A stretch of DNA of 64,000 nucleotides from assembly GCA_024114885.1 (NCBI GenBank), contig CP099426.1, positions 1,612,001 to 1,676,000 on the forward strand, in the 5' to 3' direction. The position numbers and the translations under genes were made by a program. The notes beneath the pieces are model-generated. The model was not told the DNA's origin and did no database searches. It saw nothing but the letters and a program-made list of their open reading frames with translations. Source of the DNA: Septoria linicola (Eukaryota; Ascomycota; Dothideomycetes; Mycosphaerellales; Mycosphaerellaceae). Below, one piece after another: positions 32,695-43,738 of the stretch (positions within the stretch are counted from its first letter, which is position 1; each line of letters begins with the position of its first letter).

Positions 32695-33807
32695 ATGTGT
32701 CGCTGGTTCGCCTACATCTCTCCCTCTGAGCCTACTCTGCTCGCTGATGTGCTCATCACACCAGCCAATGCAATCACGAAGCAATGCTCAGAACACTACC
32801 TCCCAGGTCTCCTGCCGCAAGGCGAAGAGAAGGAGCTCGATGATGCGACAGATGAGCTTCTCCGCATGAGAAACTCTTTGCTCAACATGGACGGCCTTGG
32901 TATTGCCTGGTACACTCCATCGGCTGCGGCCTACTCCAACAAGAAGTCCGGCATGCGTCCTGCGCTCTACAAGTCTCAGTCGCCACCCACCAACGACTTC
33001 AATTTCCGCAGCCTCTGCGACAATACCGAGTCGAACTGCTTGCTGGCACACATTCGTGCAACTAGCGGCAGCGTGGTGACTCCAGTCAACAGCCATCCTT
33101 TTGTGTTTGGCCGCCACACATTCATGCACAATGGTAAGCTCAACCCCACTCGCACCTTTTAACAACTACTGACCACCTCCACAGGCGTCATCAGCGACTT
33201 CACCCGCGTCCGCCGCGACATGACCGACCTCATGAACTACGACGCCTACGAAAACGTCCGCGGCAGCACCGACAGCGAACACGCCGCCGCAATCTACATG
33301 ACCTACCTCTGCGGCCCCTCCAGCACCAAAACCTCCTGGGAACAAACCTACCCTATCTCAGCCATGAAATCCGCTCTCCAACACACCATCATCAGCATCC
33401 TCGACCTCCAAGCCAAAACACTCGGCAACAAGAAAACCCCCAACAGCCTCAACTTCTGCGCCACCGACGGCGAGAAAATGGTCGCGTGCCGCTTCCGCAA
33501 TAGCTTCACCCAGCAACCTCCCAGCTTGTACTGGAGCGAATTTGCTGGTCGGACGCTGAACAGGAAGTATCCTGGCGATCCTGACGGCTTGCGGGAGAAT
33601 ACTGATCAGCAAGTTGGCGATGATGAGAGGATCGGGAAGCATACGATTGTGGCGTCGGAGCCGACGACGTATGATGCCAAGGAGTGGAATTTGATTGGGA
33701 GGAATTGTATTCTGCTTGTGGATGAGAAGGGGATGGAGACGGAGGTGCCGCTGGAGTATGATGAGGAGAAGTTGAATGCTGTTGTGGGTGGGGAGAAGGT
33801 GATGTAG
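32695..33807 (+). CDS. DUG3: Class II glutamine amidotransferase DUG3, glutathione degradation
   Basis: In yeast Dug3 pairs with Dug2 as the (Dug2-Dug3)2 complex that removes gamma-glutamate from glutathione in the cytosol, bypassing gamma-glutamyl transpeptidase. Model: exon 32695-33133, intron 33134-33184 (51 bp, GTAAGC...CCACAG, phase 1), exon 33185-33807; 353 residues. The protein starts MCRWFAYI; cysteine 2 is the N-terminal nucleophile exposed after methionine removal, the defining feature of class II amidotransferases. Further hallmarks are GLGIAWY, LLAHIRATSGS..TPVNSHPF and MHNGVISDF, which place the glutamine-site residues. The start is fixed by the catalytic cysteine. The gene converges on PRP22 with 99 bp between stop codons. 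Confidence 0.93.
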
Positions 33808-33906
33808 TCTTTCGCACGGAGCTCTCCACACAAATAGTCCTCGGAAAAGCGTTGACACTTGAGATCTTGCATATATGGTCCGTCAGTTTTTACATACAGT
33901 ATATGA

Positions 33907-36900
33907 CTAACCCCAAGTCCCACCACCACCTCTCCCCTGCTTCCTCTGACTACTCAACCTCCAATCATCCTCACCCGCAAACTTATTATGCAGCGGCTGA
34001 ATACGCTCCGCTCGCTGCCTCTTACTCAGCCCACCACCATCCTTACCCGCGACCTTGAAGAACGTCGGCGCAGCTTCCACCAACCACTTCGGTTCAATCG
34101 CAGTGACATTATGCATATACTCCCTCGTCGTCTCGACAAGTGAGTGATACACCACATGCTCAGCATGTTTACCAAAGAGTGCGCTGGCAGGGTGCATGTA
34201 GACCGGTGTGCCTTCTACGAGTGTTTTGTAGCCCTCTTGAGGGTCTTTTCGTGCGGAGTTGCGGAAGAAGCCAGCGCAGAGTGCTTGTCTGACGCGCGTC
34301 GTGTCTCGACCACAGCTGATGATTTTGAGACGGTGGCGGTCGAGGATTTGGACGAGTTGTTTTCGCACATCTTCGGCGCGCTTGATGTTTCGGGGCTGAA
34401 TGAAGTTTTCGAAACACCAGGGGTCGCTTCTGCCTGCGGCTTTCCAGCCGTTGTAGACGTTGAGGAGAGTCAAGTGGTCGCCGGCGGGGTCGTGGAAGCG
34501 GGCTTTCTTTTGGTCGGCTTGTTGTTGCTTTTCCTTTGGTCGATGGAAGACTGTTTGGACGGCAGAGATGAGTGCGACGATAGACAGCATCTCGTCTGAA
34601 CAGCCGAGATCGACAGATGTGATCAATGCCTTTCCGAGAGCTGGGTCCATGGGGAAATCTGCCATTCGTCGTCCTAGACGTGTCAGAAGTCCTTCATCGT
34701 CAAGTGCGCCAAGTGCGTAGAGTTCTTCGAGGGCTGTTAACATGGTGTTCGTGGGAGGTGGATCCATGAAGTCGAAGCCAAGTAGATCGTTGATGCCCAT
34801 CGCCTTGAGCATCAGAATAGTATTGGACAGGTTCTGGCGTTGGATTTCAGGTATCGTTGTCGGCAGCATTTCGCTTTGGAATGCTGATTCTGTATAAAGC
34901 CTGAAGCATTTACCTGGTCCAGTACGGCCAGCACGTCCAGCACGCTGTTTCGCTTGGGCTTGAGAAATAGGTGTAACTTGCAGGCGATCCATACCCAGCT
35001 TGGCATCGTACGCGGTCTGCTTCACGAAGCCAGGGTCAATAACGAAGTAGATGCCATCAATCGTGATACTCGTCTCAGCGATGTTCGTGGCAATGACGAC
35101 CTTTCTTCCGCCTGGTGGAGGTGGCTCAAAGATCTTGGAAGCGATTTCTGTCGGCAGTGCACCATAGATTGGCAAGATGATGAGCTCGGGCACAGATGGT
35201 CCCAATGCTTTCATGCGTTCGAACAAGATCTCGCAACTCGTGTCAATCTCTTCTTTTCCAGTCAGGAAGAGCAGGATGTCACCGGGTTTCTCTGTCAGAT
35301 GAATCTGCATGACGGTCGTCAATGCCGAGTCCAGGTAATCACTCTCTGGTTCTCTGCTGTACATAATTTCGACCGGGAAAGTTCGGCCCGGAATGGTCAG
35401 GATGGGGCATTCGTTGAAGTATGTTGAGAACTTCTCGGCATCCAGTGTAGCAGAGGTGACAATCAGCTTCATATCCGGTCTCTTTTTCAAGGTCTTCTTA
35501 AGCAAGCCGAAAAGAACATCTGTGGCGATGGTACGTTCGTGAGCCTCGTCAAGCATAATGACGCTGTACTTGCTGAGCTCGGGGTCCAAAAGAATCTCAC
35601 GTTGCATGATACCGTCAGTCATGTACTTGATCTTTGTGTTCTCATTCGTCTTGTCCTCGAAACGAATCGTATAGCCGACTTCTTCTCCAAGTCTGCAGCC
35701 AACCTCATCTGCCACTCTTGCTGCGACGGACATGGCTGCAACACGTCTGGGCTGCGTGCAACCAATCATGCCGTTGTTGGCCAGTCCAGCTTCAGCGAGG
35801 TACTGTGTAAGCTGAGTGGTCTTGCCCGACCCAGTGTCTCCAACCACAATCATCAGCTGGTACTGCCCGACAGCCTCTAAGAACTGCTTGCGCATCTTGA
35901 AAGCTGGCAGCGATTCTCGTTGCTCCTTCATTGATAGATTGGTCCGCTTGCCCATCTCCGCGCCTCGACCAGTCGCGATTTTCTTCCATTCCGGTACTTC
36001 GCCATTACTCGTGTTCGTTTGTCGAAGGTCGCTGGCAAATCTACGCTCTCCTGGAGCAACCATAGGATCGTTCCATTCCTGGTTGAGATCTGTCTTTGCG
36101 GCCTCTGCCTTTGCTTTATCTTGAGCTTCCTGCTGTCGCATGTCTCGTCTCTCCTTCGCCAACACGTCTCCTTGCATTGCTGCTCTGTTCATGCTGCCAT
36201 CGGGTGCCTTGATCACACGAATTGGAGAGAGTTCCAGAGATTGTTTCGTCTGGCCAGCCAAGAACGGTGGTTCATCGTCGCGGACCTCAATATCTACATC
36301 CTCTTCCTGCTCAATCTCTTCGCCATTGATCGTTGCATTGAAATCCTCATCCAAATCAGGGTACTCGCTCGCCTTGATCACACCCGAGGCGATTAGTTGA
36401 CGTATCTCCCAGCGCTCAGGACTCGTCATGCGCTTCCTCTGCCGTCTACCCGCCGCGCCAGTCTCGATCACCGGTACAGCAGACTTCAGGCTGTCGAAGT
36501 TGGTTGCGCCACCAAGACCCATGGAGTTGGCACCTGTCGCTCCAGTCTGTACCTTTCTTCCCGGCGCAAGGTCATCTCCCGTCTCTTGGTCCACTTCTGC
36601 CATGCTCAGACTAATACGCTTGTCCTGAACCTTCATCACTTTCACCTTGACTTCCTGATTGCGCTCCACCAGATCGCTCGGGTGATTGACCTTCTGGTCA
36701 GACATGGCAGAGACATGGACCAATCCGTCCACCTTGCCCTTGACGCCAAACAGGTTGACGAATACGCCAAAGTCTTTCACGCCCGTCACTCGTCCATCGT
36801 AGATCTTGAACAGGACCGGCTCATCGTCCAGCTCTGGCTCCCGCCGCCGCCCGCGATCTCTCGAGTCTCGCCTGCCATGTCTCTTCTTCTCGTCGCGATC

Positions 36901-37443
36901 AGGTCGATGTGCGCGCGTGCGTCCCAATTCGTCCTCGAACAAGTATTCGTCGTTGCGCTTCCTGTCCCGCGATCGTGATCGTGATCTTCTGTGGCGCTTC
37001 GCAGGTTTCTCGTCGCTGTATCGTACTGTAGAAACACTTCGTTTTCGTCCGTTGCTTTTGGGAGGTCCTGCCAAAGATTCGAGCGCAGCAAAGGTATCAT
37101 CAAAGTCGCCTGCTACCGGAGCGGTATCTGCGATCGCCAATCCCTTGAACTTGTTGATCTTTTCTGCAGGTTTCGAGTGTCCAGAATCGCTGCCATTGGT
37201 ATGAGATTTGCCCTTGAATCGCGGATGCATCGTCCGGATCAGGCGATCAATACTGTCTGCCAGCGACTCTGGGAAATCGAAATCGGCCACCTTTTCGCGA
37301 AACGCAGCCTGATCCGCACATTTGGCGTGTTCTGCCATCACAAATTCCGAAATGGTTTTGTCGGAAACGCCCATGTGGTTGTTGATCTCGCTGGTGATTC
37401 TGCTCACCAGCGAGAGGATTTCCAATTGCTCCAAGTCGTCCAT
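33907..37443 (-). CDS. PRP22: DEAH-box splicing helicase PRP22/DHX8
   Basis: Spliceosomal ATPase that releases mature mRNA after the second splicing step. One exon; 1,178 residues from ATG 37443. The order of domains is diagnostic: a conserved N-terminal helical segment (MDDLEQLEILSLVSRI), an Arg/Ser-rich stretch (KRHRRSRSRSRDRK), an S1 RNA-binding domain (FKIYDGRVTGVKDFGVFVNL...DGLVHVSAMSD), a linker with MTSPERWEIRQLIASGVI, then the helicase core with GDTGSGKTTQ, TQPRRVAAMSV, DEAH, SAT, and QRAGRAGRTGPGKC, then the winged-helix, ratchet and OB domains. The frame is open for 39 codons upstream without adding conserved residues, so MDDLEQ is preferred. Members of this family lacking the S1 domain (PRP2, PRP16) are excluded by its presence. 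Confidence 0.96.
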   Translation of the reverse strand: MDDLEQLEILSLVSRITSEINNHMGVSDKTISEFVMAEHAKCADQAAFREKVADFDFPESLADSIDRLIRTMHPRFKGKSHTNGSDSGHSKPAEKINKFKGLAIADTAPVAGDFDDTFAALESLAGPPKSNGRKRSVSTVRYSDEKPAKRHRRSRSRSRDRKRNDEYLFEDELGRTRAHRPDRDEKKRHGRRDSRDRGRRREPELDDEPVLFKIYDGRVTGVKDFGVFVNLFGVKGKVDGLVHVSAMSDQKVNHPSDLVERNQEVKVKVMKVQDKRISLSMAEVDQETGDDLAPGRKVQTGATGANSMGLGGATNFDSLKSAVPVIETGAAGRRQRKRMTSPERWEIRQLIASGVIKASEYPDLDEDFNATINGEEIEQEEDVDIEVRDDEPPFLAGQTKQSLELSPIRVIKAPDGSMNRAAMQGDVLAKERRDMRQQEAQDKAKAEAAKTDLNQEWNDPMVAPGERRFASDLRQTNTSNGEVPEWKKIATGRGAEMGKRTNLSMKEQRESLPAFKMRKQFLEAVGQYQLMIVVGDTGSGKTTQLTQYLAEAGLANNGMIGCTQPRRVAAMSVAARVADEVGCRLGEEVGYTIRFEDKTNENTKIKYMTDGIMQREILLDPELSKYSVIMLDEAHERTIATDVLFGLLKKTLKKRPDMKLIVTSATLDAEKFSTYFNECPILTIPGRTFPVEIMYSREPESDYLDSALTTVMQIHLTEKPGDILLFLTGKEEIDTSCEILFERMKALGPSVPELIILPIYGALPTEIASKIFEPPPPGGRKVVIATNIAETSITIDGIYFVIDPGFVKQTAYDAKLGMDRLQVTPISQAQAKQRAGRAGRTGPGKCFRLYTESAFQSEMLPTTIPEIQRQNLSNTILMLKAMGINDLLGFDFMDPPPTNTMLTALEELYALGALDDEGLLTRLGRRMADFPMDPALGKALITSVDLGCSDEMLSIVALISAVQTVFHRPKEKQQQADQKKARFHDPAGDHLTLLNVYNGWKAAGRSDPWCFENFIQPRNIKRAEDVRKQLVQILDRHRLKIISCGRDTTRVRQALCAGFFRNSARKDPQEGYKTLVEGTPVYMHPASALFGKHAEHVVYHSLVETTREYMHNVTAIEPKWLVEAAPTFFKVAGKDGGGLSKRQRAERIQPLHNKFAGEDDWRLSSQRKQGRGGGGTWG

Positions 37444-38290
37444 GGCTGCGGAAGTTGGACACCAAAGTGTCTTGACAAGCAGGAAGAGAGAGATGGTTGT
37501 GATCTCGAAAAGTGATGGCAGATGTGAACGCGAGTCATGCAGCCCCACGCAGAGCCTCACTTTGTGTCATGCTGAGATTACCACTTCCTCTGGACTCAGC
37601 ATCGGCAGACTTCACTTCCTTGCTCATCAAATCAGGGACAAGATCATCATGCTCATCGCACGCGCAGATACCTCGTTGATTTTGTGGGAGTGGCTCCATA
37701 CGGCGTGCATTGTGGCTGACCGGGCCCACGTCAAGACCTCGTCGCTGCCACATGATTCGAGCACAGCTACTTGAGCTTGAAGCGGCCTCACACCATGTGC
37801 GCCGTGCCGTTGGACTATGCAAGTCAATCCAGAGCTCTTAAGTCAATGCAGCTGAGCAAAAATGAGAATACTGGAGTGATCAGCATCTTTTCGCGCAGCT
37901 TCGAATCATTTCGCTCGCGGGAATCGATTATGACTACGCCTCCATGCTCGAGCTCGGTCAACACTATCGATTGAAGCACTCTGCGATCTCTAGAAGTGAA
38001 GATCGGTAGGATGCTTCCAATGCTATCAGGCAAGATTTTCAGGTTGTTAGGTAGAACGCAGACTTCTCTGGTACCTCACATGTGCCGACGTCAGTAAGGT
38101 AGTGTTGATTAATTTCCACATTTCTTACACGTATATATTCTACACTTCTGTGCTTTCGTTGTCTTCTCTACGAAATAAATCAACAGATCACTCTCACAGA
38201 ATTCGCAGCCACCACGCCACCAAGAGCTACTACAGCCCAGCGAATTTACGAAGCGAATCATTGAGATATCTAGCATACTTCTTGCCCAAG
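37444..38290. other. Divergent intergenic region, 847 bp
   Basis: Promoters of PRP22 (minus) and of the Ser/Thr-rich secreted protein (plus). AT-rich just before 38291. No gene seen. Confidence 0.5.
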
Positions 38291-39271
38291 ATGAAGTTCT
38301 CCACGACCGCTATACTCACTGCCCTTACCAGCTCCTTCGCATCTGCCTCAGCAGAGCCACTGTTCCCGCCACACCAGGCCAGCCATACTCACACTCCTTC
38401 CCGCCCCTTGATGACTCTCACCCTGCGGTCATACACTCCGCATCCAGAGACCACTCCAACCTCCACAAGCAGCTACTCCGAGATCGTGAAACCTCTCGGT
38501 AGATGCACTTCACAAGACGGCGACTGTGAGATGTGGCACACCGTGCCTCACTTCCCGCATTACACCGTCAGCGTGAATAGAACCGCCGCCACTGCCTCGC
38601 CAACGATGACCAACTCCTCTCGTCCTGCCTTCGGTAACTCCACGCTGAGCAAATCTACCACGACACTCCGTGCCAACTCGACCCTCTCCACCATCACGAC
38701 ACGCTCCGGAGACTGGCCAGGGTGGCAGACGTACACGCACACCAACGGCTGGAACGCGACGCATACTCACACGCTCTCGGAACTTCCCCCGGTCACTTTG
38801 ACGGTCACTGGCACCTCTCTCCGCAGCTCGACATCCACTGAGGCAATGAATAGCACTTCGTCTTCCACTTCTGCTTCGTCCACTTCTGCTTCGTCCACTT
38901 CTGTACCAGCCAGCACTCTGAGCAACTCCACTTCCGCTCCCTCCAACCCTCTCAGCAACTCGACATCTTCCTCGCAAACGACTTCCACTTCTTCCTCCAT
39001 CTCTTCTTCTTCTTCATCCCCAGAGGGAAAGACATCATGGATCGACGCCACTTCGGAGCCTGTGACTGTGACTGCTGGTGCGAAGACTACGCCCGCTGTT
39101 GCTGGACCCGTTTCTTCCTCGAGGTCTGCTGGTGAAAAGCCTACGCTCGCTCCTGCTGGAATCATTGCTTCTTGGAGTTCTGCTTCGACTACTGCTAGCG
39201 GAAAGCCTACTCTTGCTGTTGCTGGAATTGTTTCTGCTTGGGGTTCTGCTTCGACGAGTAGCGTGCGGTAA
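38291..39271 (+). CDS. Ser/Thr-rich secreted or cell-surface protein with C-terminal repeats
   Basis: A 326-residue protein from one exon, ATG 38291 in AAGATGAAG context; it opens with MKFSTTAILTALTSSFASAS followed by AEP, a textbook signal peptide. Earlier codons in phase lack a methionine context and are taken as leader. A short region with two cysteines (RCTSQDGDCEMW) precedes about 200 residues dominated by Ser and Thr with many N-glycosylation sequons (NST, NSS, NRT), consistent with heavy O- and N-glycosylation. The C-terminus contains three imperfect repeats of the type GKPTLAxAGIxxxWxSAS. It ends SSVR without a hydrophobic tail, so a GPI anchor is not supported. Probably wall-associated; no enzymatic domain recognised. 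Confidence 0.75.
   Translation: MKFSTTAILTALTSSFASASAEPLFPPHQASHTHTPSRPLMTLTLRSYTPHPETTPTSTSSYSEIVKPLGRCTSQDGDCEMWHTVPHFPHYTVSVNRTAATASPTMTNSSRPAFGNSTLSKSTTTLRANSTLSTITTRSGDWPGWQTYTHTNGWNATHTHTLSELPPVTLTVTGTSLRSSTSTEAMNSTSSSTSASSTSASSTSVPASTLSNSTSAPSNPLSNSTSSSQTTSTSSSISSSSSSPEGKTSWIDATSEPVTVTAGAKTTPAVAGPVSSSRSAGEKPTLAPAGIIASWSSASTTASGKPTLAVAGIVSAWGSASTSSVR
38866..38904 (+). repeat. 15-bp tandem repeat, about 2.6 copies, coding
   Basis: Unit CACTTCTGCTTCGTC at 38866-38880 and 38881-38895 is identical, followed by a partial copy. It encodes Thr-Ser-Ala-Ser-Ser within the Ser/Thr-rich region and preserves frame, so length variation between strains is likely. Confidence 0.85.
39080..39256 (+). 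repeat. Three imperfect 57-bp coding repeats
   Basis: Units begin near 39080, 39134 and 39200. The second and third align over 57 bp and encode EKPTLAPAGIIASWSSAS and GKPTLAVAGIVSAWGSAS; the first is more diverged (AKTTPAVAGPVSSS). They form the C-terminus of the secreted Ser/Thr-rich protein. Confidence 0.75.
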
Positions 39272-39908
39272 AGCGCGCGGATTGTGACGAAGCAGTTTTA
39301 GATGGGAAGAGCTTTGGCGAAGAGATGTTGTTGGGAAGAGGAAGCAGAGGGGAAGTGGTAAACGGTAATGGGAATGGTAATTTTGTTCTGGCGATTTGGT
39401 TTATGACGCTTTGGAGTACTGGGAGCTTGATCGGATTGTTTTCTTGAGAATTTGTGTAATAATGATACGGAGCTACGAGATAGGCGGACATGTTCACAAT
39501 AGTGACTTTCGACAGCGTCTCCCTCATCTCTGAAAGTCCAGGGCACTGTAGTCCCCGACGATAAAATGTAACGACAAAGAGAATCTCGGAGACGCATGGC
39601 AAATACTTTTTGACGTCTCTGCGAACCTTTGCCAACCGAGGCATTCAACCTCAAGATTGCGAGGGGTTCCTGCCCGCGTGTTATCAGAGAAATGCAGAGA
39701 AGACATAGAGACGCCTCCACATGCTATCAGACTCTGTGGCACTACGCCTCCATCCAGTATCATCAAGCTTCCCGTTCGACAACAGAGAAAGGCCAGTGGG
39801 AAAACGTTATGCCAGAGTTTGAGTACGTACCGTGACATTCACCGCCAACGAACGTTCTAATTACAATATTACACGACCCGATTTGCCCTTGCTGCCACCT
39901 CGTTGATC
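39272..39908. other. Convergent intergenic region, 637 bp
   Basis: Lies between the 3' ends of the secreted protein gene and the ubiquitin-conjugating enzyme gene. Only shadow frames; nothing else seen. Confidence 0.5.
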
Positions 39909-42724
39909 TTAGTGATAATCCCAAAAAGCTTCATGTCGTGTGTTATACCGCCCATTCGAGCTCCTCAACTTCTGCAATCCGTCGCGCAACTTGGCAGCCA
40001 GATCATATCCCACGAGATCCGCCGGCTTCCAATAAGCAGTAGGGACTTCTTTCAGCTGTGGAACTGGGACAGAAGACGCAACGGCAGCGTGCTGCGAGTG
40101 ATTGCCACCAAATGATGCGGCATATGATTTGGCGAAAGCGTGTGATGGATTGGCCCCATTGGGATATATGGCTTGCATGAATAGCGGCGCACCTGAAGGC
40201 CAGGGAAACTCTGTGGGGATTGGCGCTGGCATGGGAGCGCTTGGTGTGTATGCTCCGTACGCCCTTTGTGTCGTACCAGGAGGCGGCGGTTTGTCCGCAA
40301 CCCACTTGGTGACTGTAGCTATGATCTCATCCGCGTTTGTTTCGAAATGGTGCTTGACTACTTCGTCCCACATGTCTTCGTTCTTATCTATTTCTCCTGA
40401 CGGCTCATGGTGCGCGCTCCGTTGCATGGGCCCCAGCCCGGACAAATCAGTGTACTTGTTGCTCTTTCGGAAGCGACGTCGGTCCAGCCAGTCCAACATT
40501 GCGGCCTGCACGGTATGAGGATAGAGTGACCTGTCTGTAAGCGTGTTAGTGCACAAGCCGTATCGTTTGCTCAACCCTCCTTACTACGCCAGACTTACTG
40601 TAGGCCTTACTTTGAAAATCACTGTTCGGAATATTCTCTCGTCCAGGTTCGTTGTTCCAGGGATTCTCGCAGAAGATCATCGCTTGAATGCTGACCAGTA
40701 CCTGTAGAAGGGTGCTCTGTTTTGGATCCCACGACTCGCCTGCCCAAGTACCCAGTAGTGACAGACAAACCTTTCCTGGGGGACTGTCAGCACATTTGCC
40801 ACAATACAACTATGTGTTGATGCTCACCGTTAGAATAAAGATTGGGATTAAAGTGCACAGTGCCACCTGCAGTGGTTCTGAAGTCCATCTTTGGTGGCTC
40901 GTGCGGAAACTTGGCACCGCAGAGCAGGTCGAATTCGAAGAGTCCGTTCTCGTACGGAGTGTCCTTAGGACCTGTAATCATCACCTTCATGACGTCGGGT
41001 CTTGAAGAAGCATATCGCACGAAAATGCCTGGAGGTAGATTTGCTTCGAGTCGAGCGATCTCCTGCATGATCCTGGTCATGCGTCCACGATGCATGTTTT
41101 CTGTTCCTTCTTCTTTGGCGACGAGGCTATGTCTAGCAATGAGCACCTCGTCGAGGACCTCAGATACGGCGAGATCTTTTTGCCATGCATTCTTGTCGGC
41201 TGACGCTGATGATGCTTCGCCTGCATTCGTGACGAGGAAGTCGTTCAGTTCCACGATGGCGTGGAAAGTCTGCAGTAGGGTTTCATTCGTTTCGGGAGTG
41301 CGCATCATGGTCTTGCATTGCATGGAGAGATCTCGCATGCTTTTCACGAGTGGCCTTGTGGTTTCGTGCTCTGCTGTGCTGACCAAATTGGCTTTGCCGA
41401 GCGAGACTTTCAGTATGCTGACACCAGGACTGCGCACCACGCGTTCCCTGAGGACGAGGATACTGCTTGATGGATGTTGCGCTAACGTGCGAAGGAAGCA
41501 CACAAGACTTGTGTACAACTTAGCCTGCTTAATAACTTCTTCTACGTTGTTGTTGCTGAGAAGCTCTGCGGCGCGTTCCAGGAAAGAACTGGAAAGCAGC
41601 ATGCATTGCAGCGATCCAGCAGGTGGATCAAGATCAAATTGACTTTGCTTCTCGAAGCTAGGGAGCAGGATTGTCAGACAGTCGAGGACCTTTGCGGTCA
41701 TCTTATCGTCCTCACTGAGGTCAAGTTGATCGATAGAATCTGCCAACGTGCGTCCTTCTCCGCCATATGATTTCGGACGAGTACCCTGAAGTCCCGCGTC
41801 CGATGCGAATGGCCCTGCAAGACCGGGATACATTTCGTCGTAGGGCGTCGACCCGGCATGAATGCTCTTCGAGGCAGCTTTTCCGTAGGAGCGATGAGAT
41901 GGCCCGCCATAACCTGTGCCGTTTGTGTTGGTTGAGCTGGAAAACCTTGGCCTAAGCTGCGCTTTTCTCTTCTTATCAGGCTTGTTGTGCTTCGATCGCT
42001 CGTCAAAGCCACAGAGAAGCAGCCAGATGCTTATCAATCGATCTTCGTCCAGATTACTCACAAATCCACATGTAATACAGGTCATGCCTCTATTCTCGTC
42101 AGGCAATGTGTTCATGTGCGAATCGATATGCTTGAGGATATCCTTTTCATATCTGAACATTGACTTCTGGCACTTTCGGCATTTCAGGTGCTTGATTGAC
42201 TGGTAGAACGCGTGCAAAGATTTCTCGACTTCGTCAGAACGCAAGTTTGACTCGATAGACATTCCCGATGTCACCACGCCGCTTTCTCCAGGCGTTAGTG
42301 TAGGCGAACGACTGTCAACCAATTGTCCTGGGCGGACTGGCGTCGTTGTAGACGTACGATCCGAGCTTGCAGCGTTCTCATCATTCCACTGCGCTTGTAG
42401 TCGTCGAGCAAAGGCCTCATCATCAAGCGATGCGCCGTCAGGCCGGGGCTGTGACGCCTTGGCGGCTCCTCTTGACGATGAGCTTGCTGCGGGCTGGTAA
42501 ACCACCTGGTCCTCTTCCTCGGCGTCGAGCTGTGCCTGGAGTCGTTTGGCGAAAGCTTCATCGTCAAGTACTGCCGCCATATCTGTGCGCTGTGTGTCAG
42601 GTTCAGGTGAGCTCTCTGTTAAGTCAATTACAGCGGAGCTCGAGGTTCCAGTAGCGAGTGTCCAGTTGGAAGCAGAGTTGGAGAAGAGGCGACGACGTTT
42701 GCGTCGGATCTCGTCGGGATCCAT
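39909..42724 (-). CDS. Large ubiquitin-conjugating enzyme, BIRC6/UBE2O-type UBC domain with N-terminal zinc-finger-like region
   Basis: E2 enzyme expected to carry ubiquitin as a thioester. Exons: 40828-42724, 40611-40775, 39909-40534; introns 40776-40827 (52 bp, phase 1) and 40535-40610 (76 bp, phase 1); 895 residues. The UBC domain spans about residues 570-740: PPGIFVRYASSRPDVMKVMI, FHEPP-like FPHEPPKMDFRTT, then HFNPNLYSNGKVCLSLLGTW with catalytic cysteine near residue 636, and AGESWDPKQSTLLQVLVSIQ. This LLGTW..W/STLLQVLVSIQ pattern groups it with the large E2s (BIRC6, UBE2O, UBE2Z) rather than small E2s. The N-terminus has two copies of LDDEAFAxRLQAQ and a CxxC..H..H plus CxxC region (LKCRKCQKSMFRYEKDILKH). 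The acceptor choice restores NGKVC exactly. Substrates unknown. Confidence 0.88.
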
Positions 42725-43688
42725 AGTGAGTGCGGGCTGGTTAGTTTGTGAATGGCAAAAGACTGGTCACTGGGTGGGCGCGGTTTTAAGAATGCAGCAA
42801 TCGGGCGTATGCGTGTCTCGCTGTACCACGTTTCACAGCAAGACAGGGCTGTGTTTGTCTACGGGAACGTCTTGCCGTGTGCGGCGGTCATGTCAGATCA
42901 AGGCAATGTCTGAACTACTTTTGATTCACCCATGCTGCGACAGGTGCAAACGATGAGAGTGAGAAGGTGCGGCCTCGCAGAGTTCATGCAGGCAACCGCG
43001 CTGATAGGGGCTAAGATTAAGCGAGAGTGGCCTGAGGCAAGAGCGAATTTGACCTTGCCCTCGATTTTCACGAGCAACATCAACACGACGTGAATGAATG
43101 ACATTGTGCTGTTCAAGTCCAGTATCAATGCACTGTGTGACCAGCAGACAGCCATGCTCCAGACTTACTCCGCACAGTCTGTCTACGCCCGCTACGCTCG
43201 CCGAGCAAACTCAAACACTGCTACCTTCATGAGAGACGGCATGCGTTCACAAGGCTGGACTGCGATATCGATTCAGTCGCACTCCATCGACATGGAGACA
43301 GTGTCTTGGGCGTCTAGACGTGACAACAAACGGCAGCACTTGGCCATTCAGTGTCCATTGGTCGAGGTACTGGAGACACTTCTATTCGCACTCTTCTTCA
43401 CTGTCATGATCGACGGGTCTTCTGTTACTCTGGACAGCGGCCATATCGAGAAGTCGCGAAAGTGACGGATGGAGTAGAGCGGCAATAGCTTGATGTCCGA
43501 GTTTGTGCAGACTTGTGATAAACCACTGACTTTTTTCTGCTGAATTTCTGCACTGACTTTGTCCACTGATTTCTTCGTGTCTCTTACTTTGAAACAGCTG
43601 ATCGTCACCTTAGCTCTCCATCACTAAGCTTGACACGTCAAAACATCCATCTGTACTCTTCATCAAGCCATAGACAGACTCACCAACA
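42725..43688. other. Divergent intergenic region, about 960 bp
   Basis: Promoter of the E2 gene on one side; upstream region of the small F-box-like gene on the other. An upstream exon of the latter may hide here, but no start plus donor pair is convincing. Confidence 0.45.
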
Positions 43689-43738
43689 GAATCCATAATC
43701 TCCCTCCCGAGCTCTTCCAGAAGATCTACGAACATACC

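Noticed and set aside
32166..32696. 176-codon minus-strand frame upstream of DUG3
   Set aside because: Cys- and Ser-rich shadow-like composition, no recognisable domain, and it overlaps the DUG3 start region.
37444..37560. Longer PRP22 start 39 codons upstream
   Set aside because: The added residues are hydrophobic and not like the family; MDDLEQLEIL matches the usual N-terminus.
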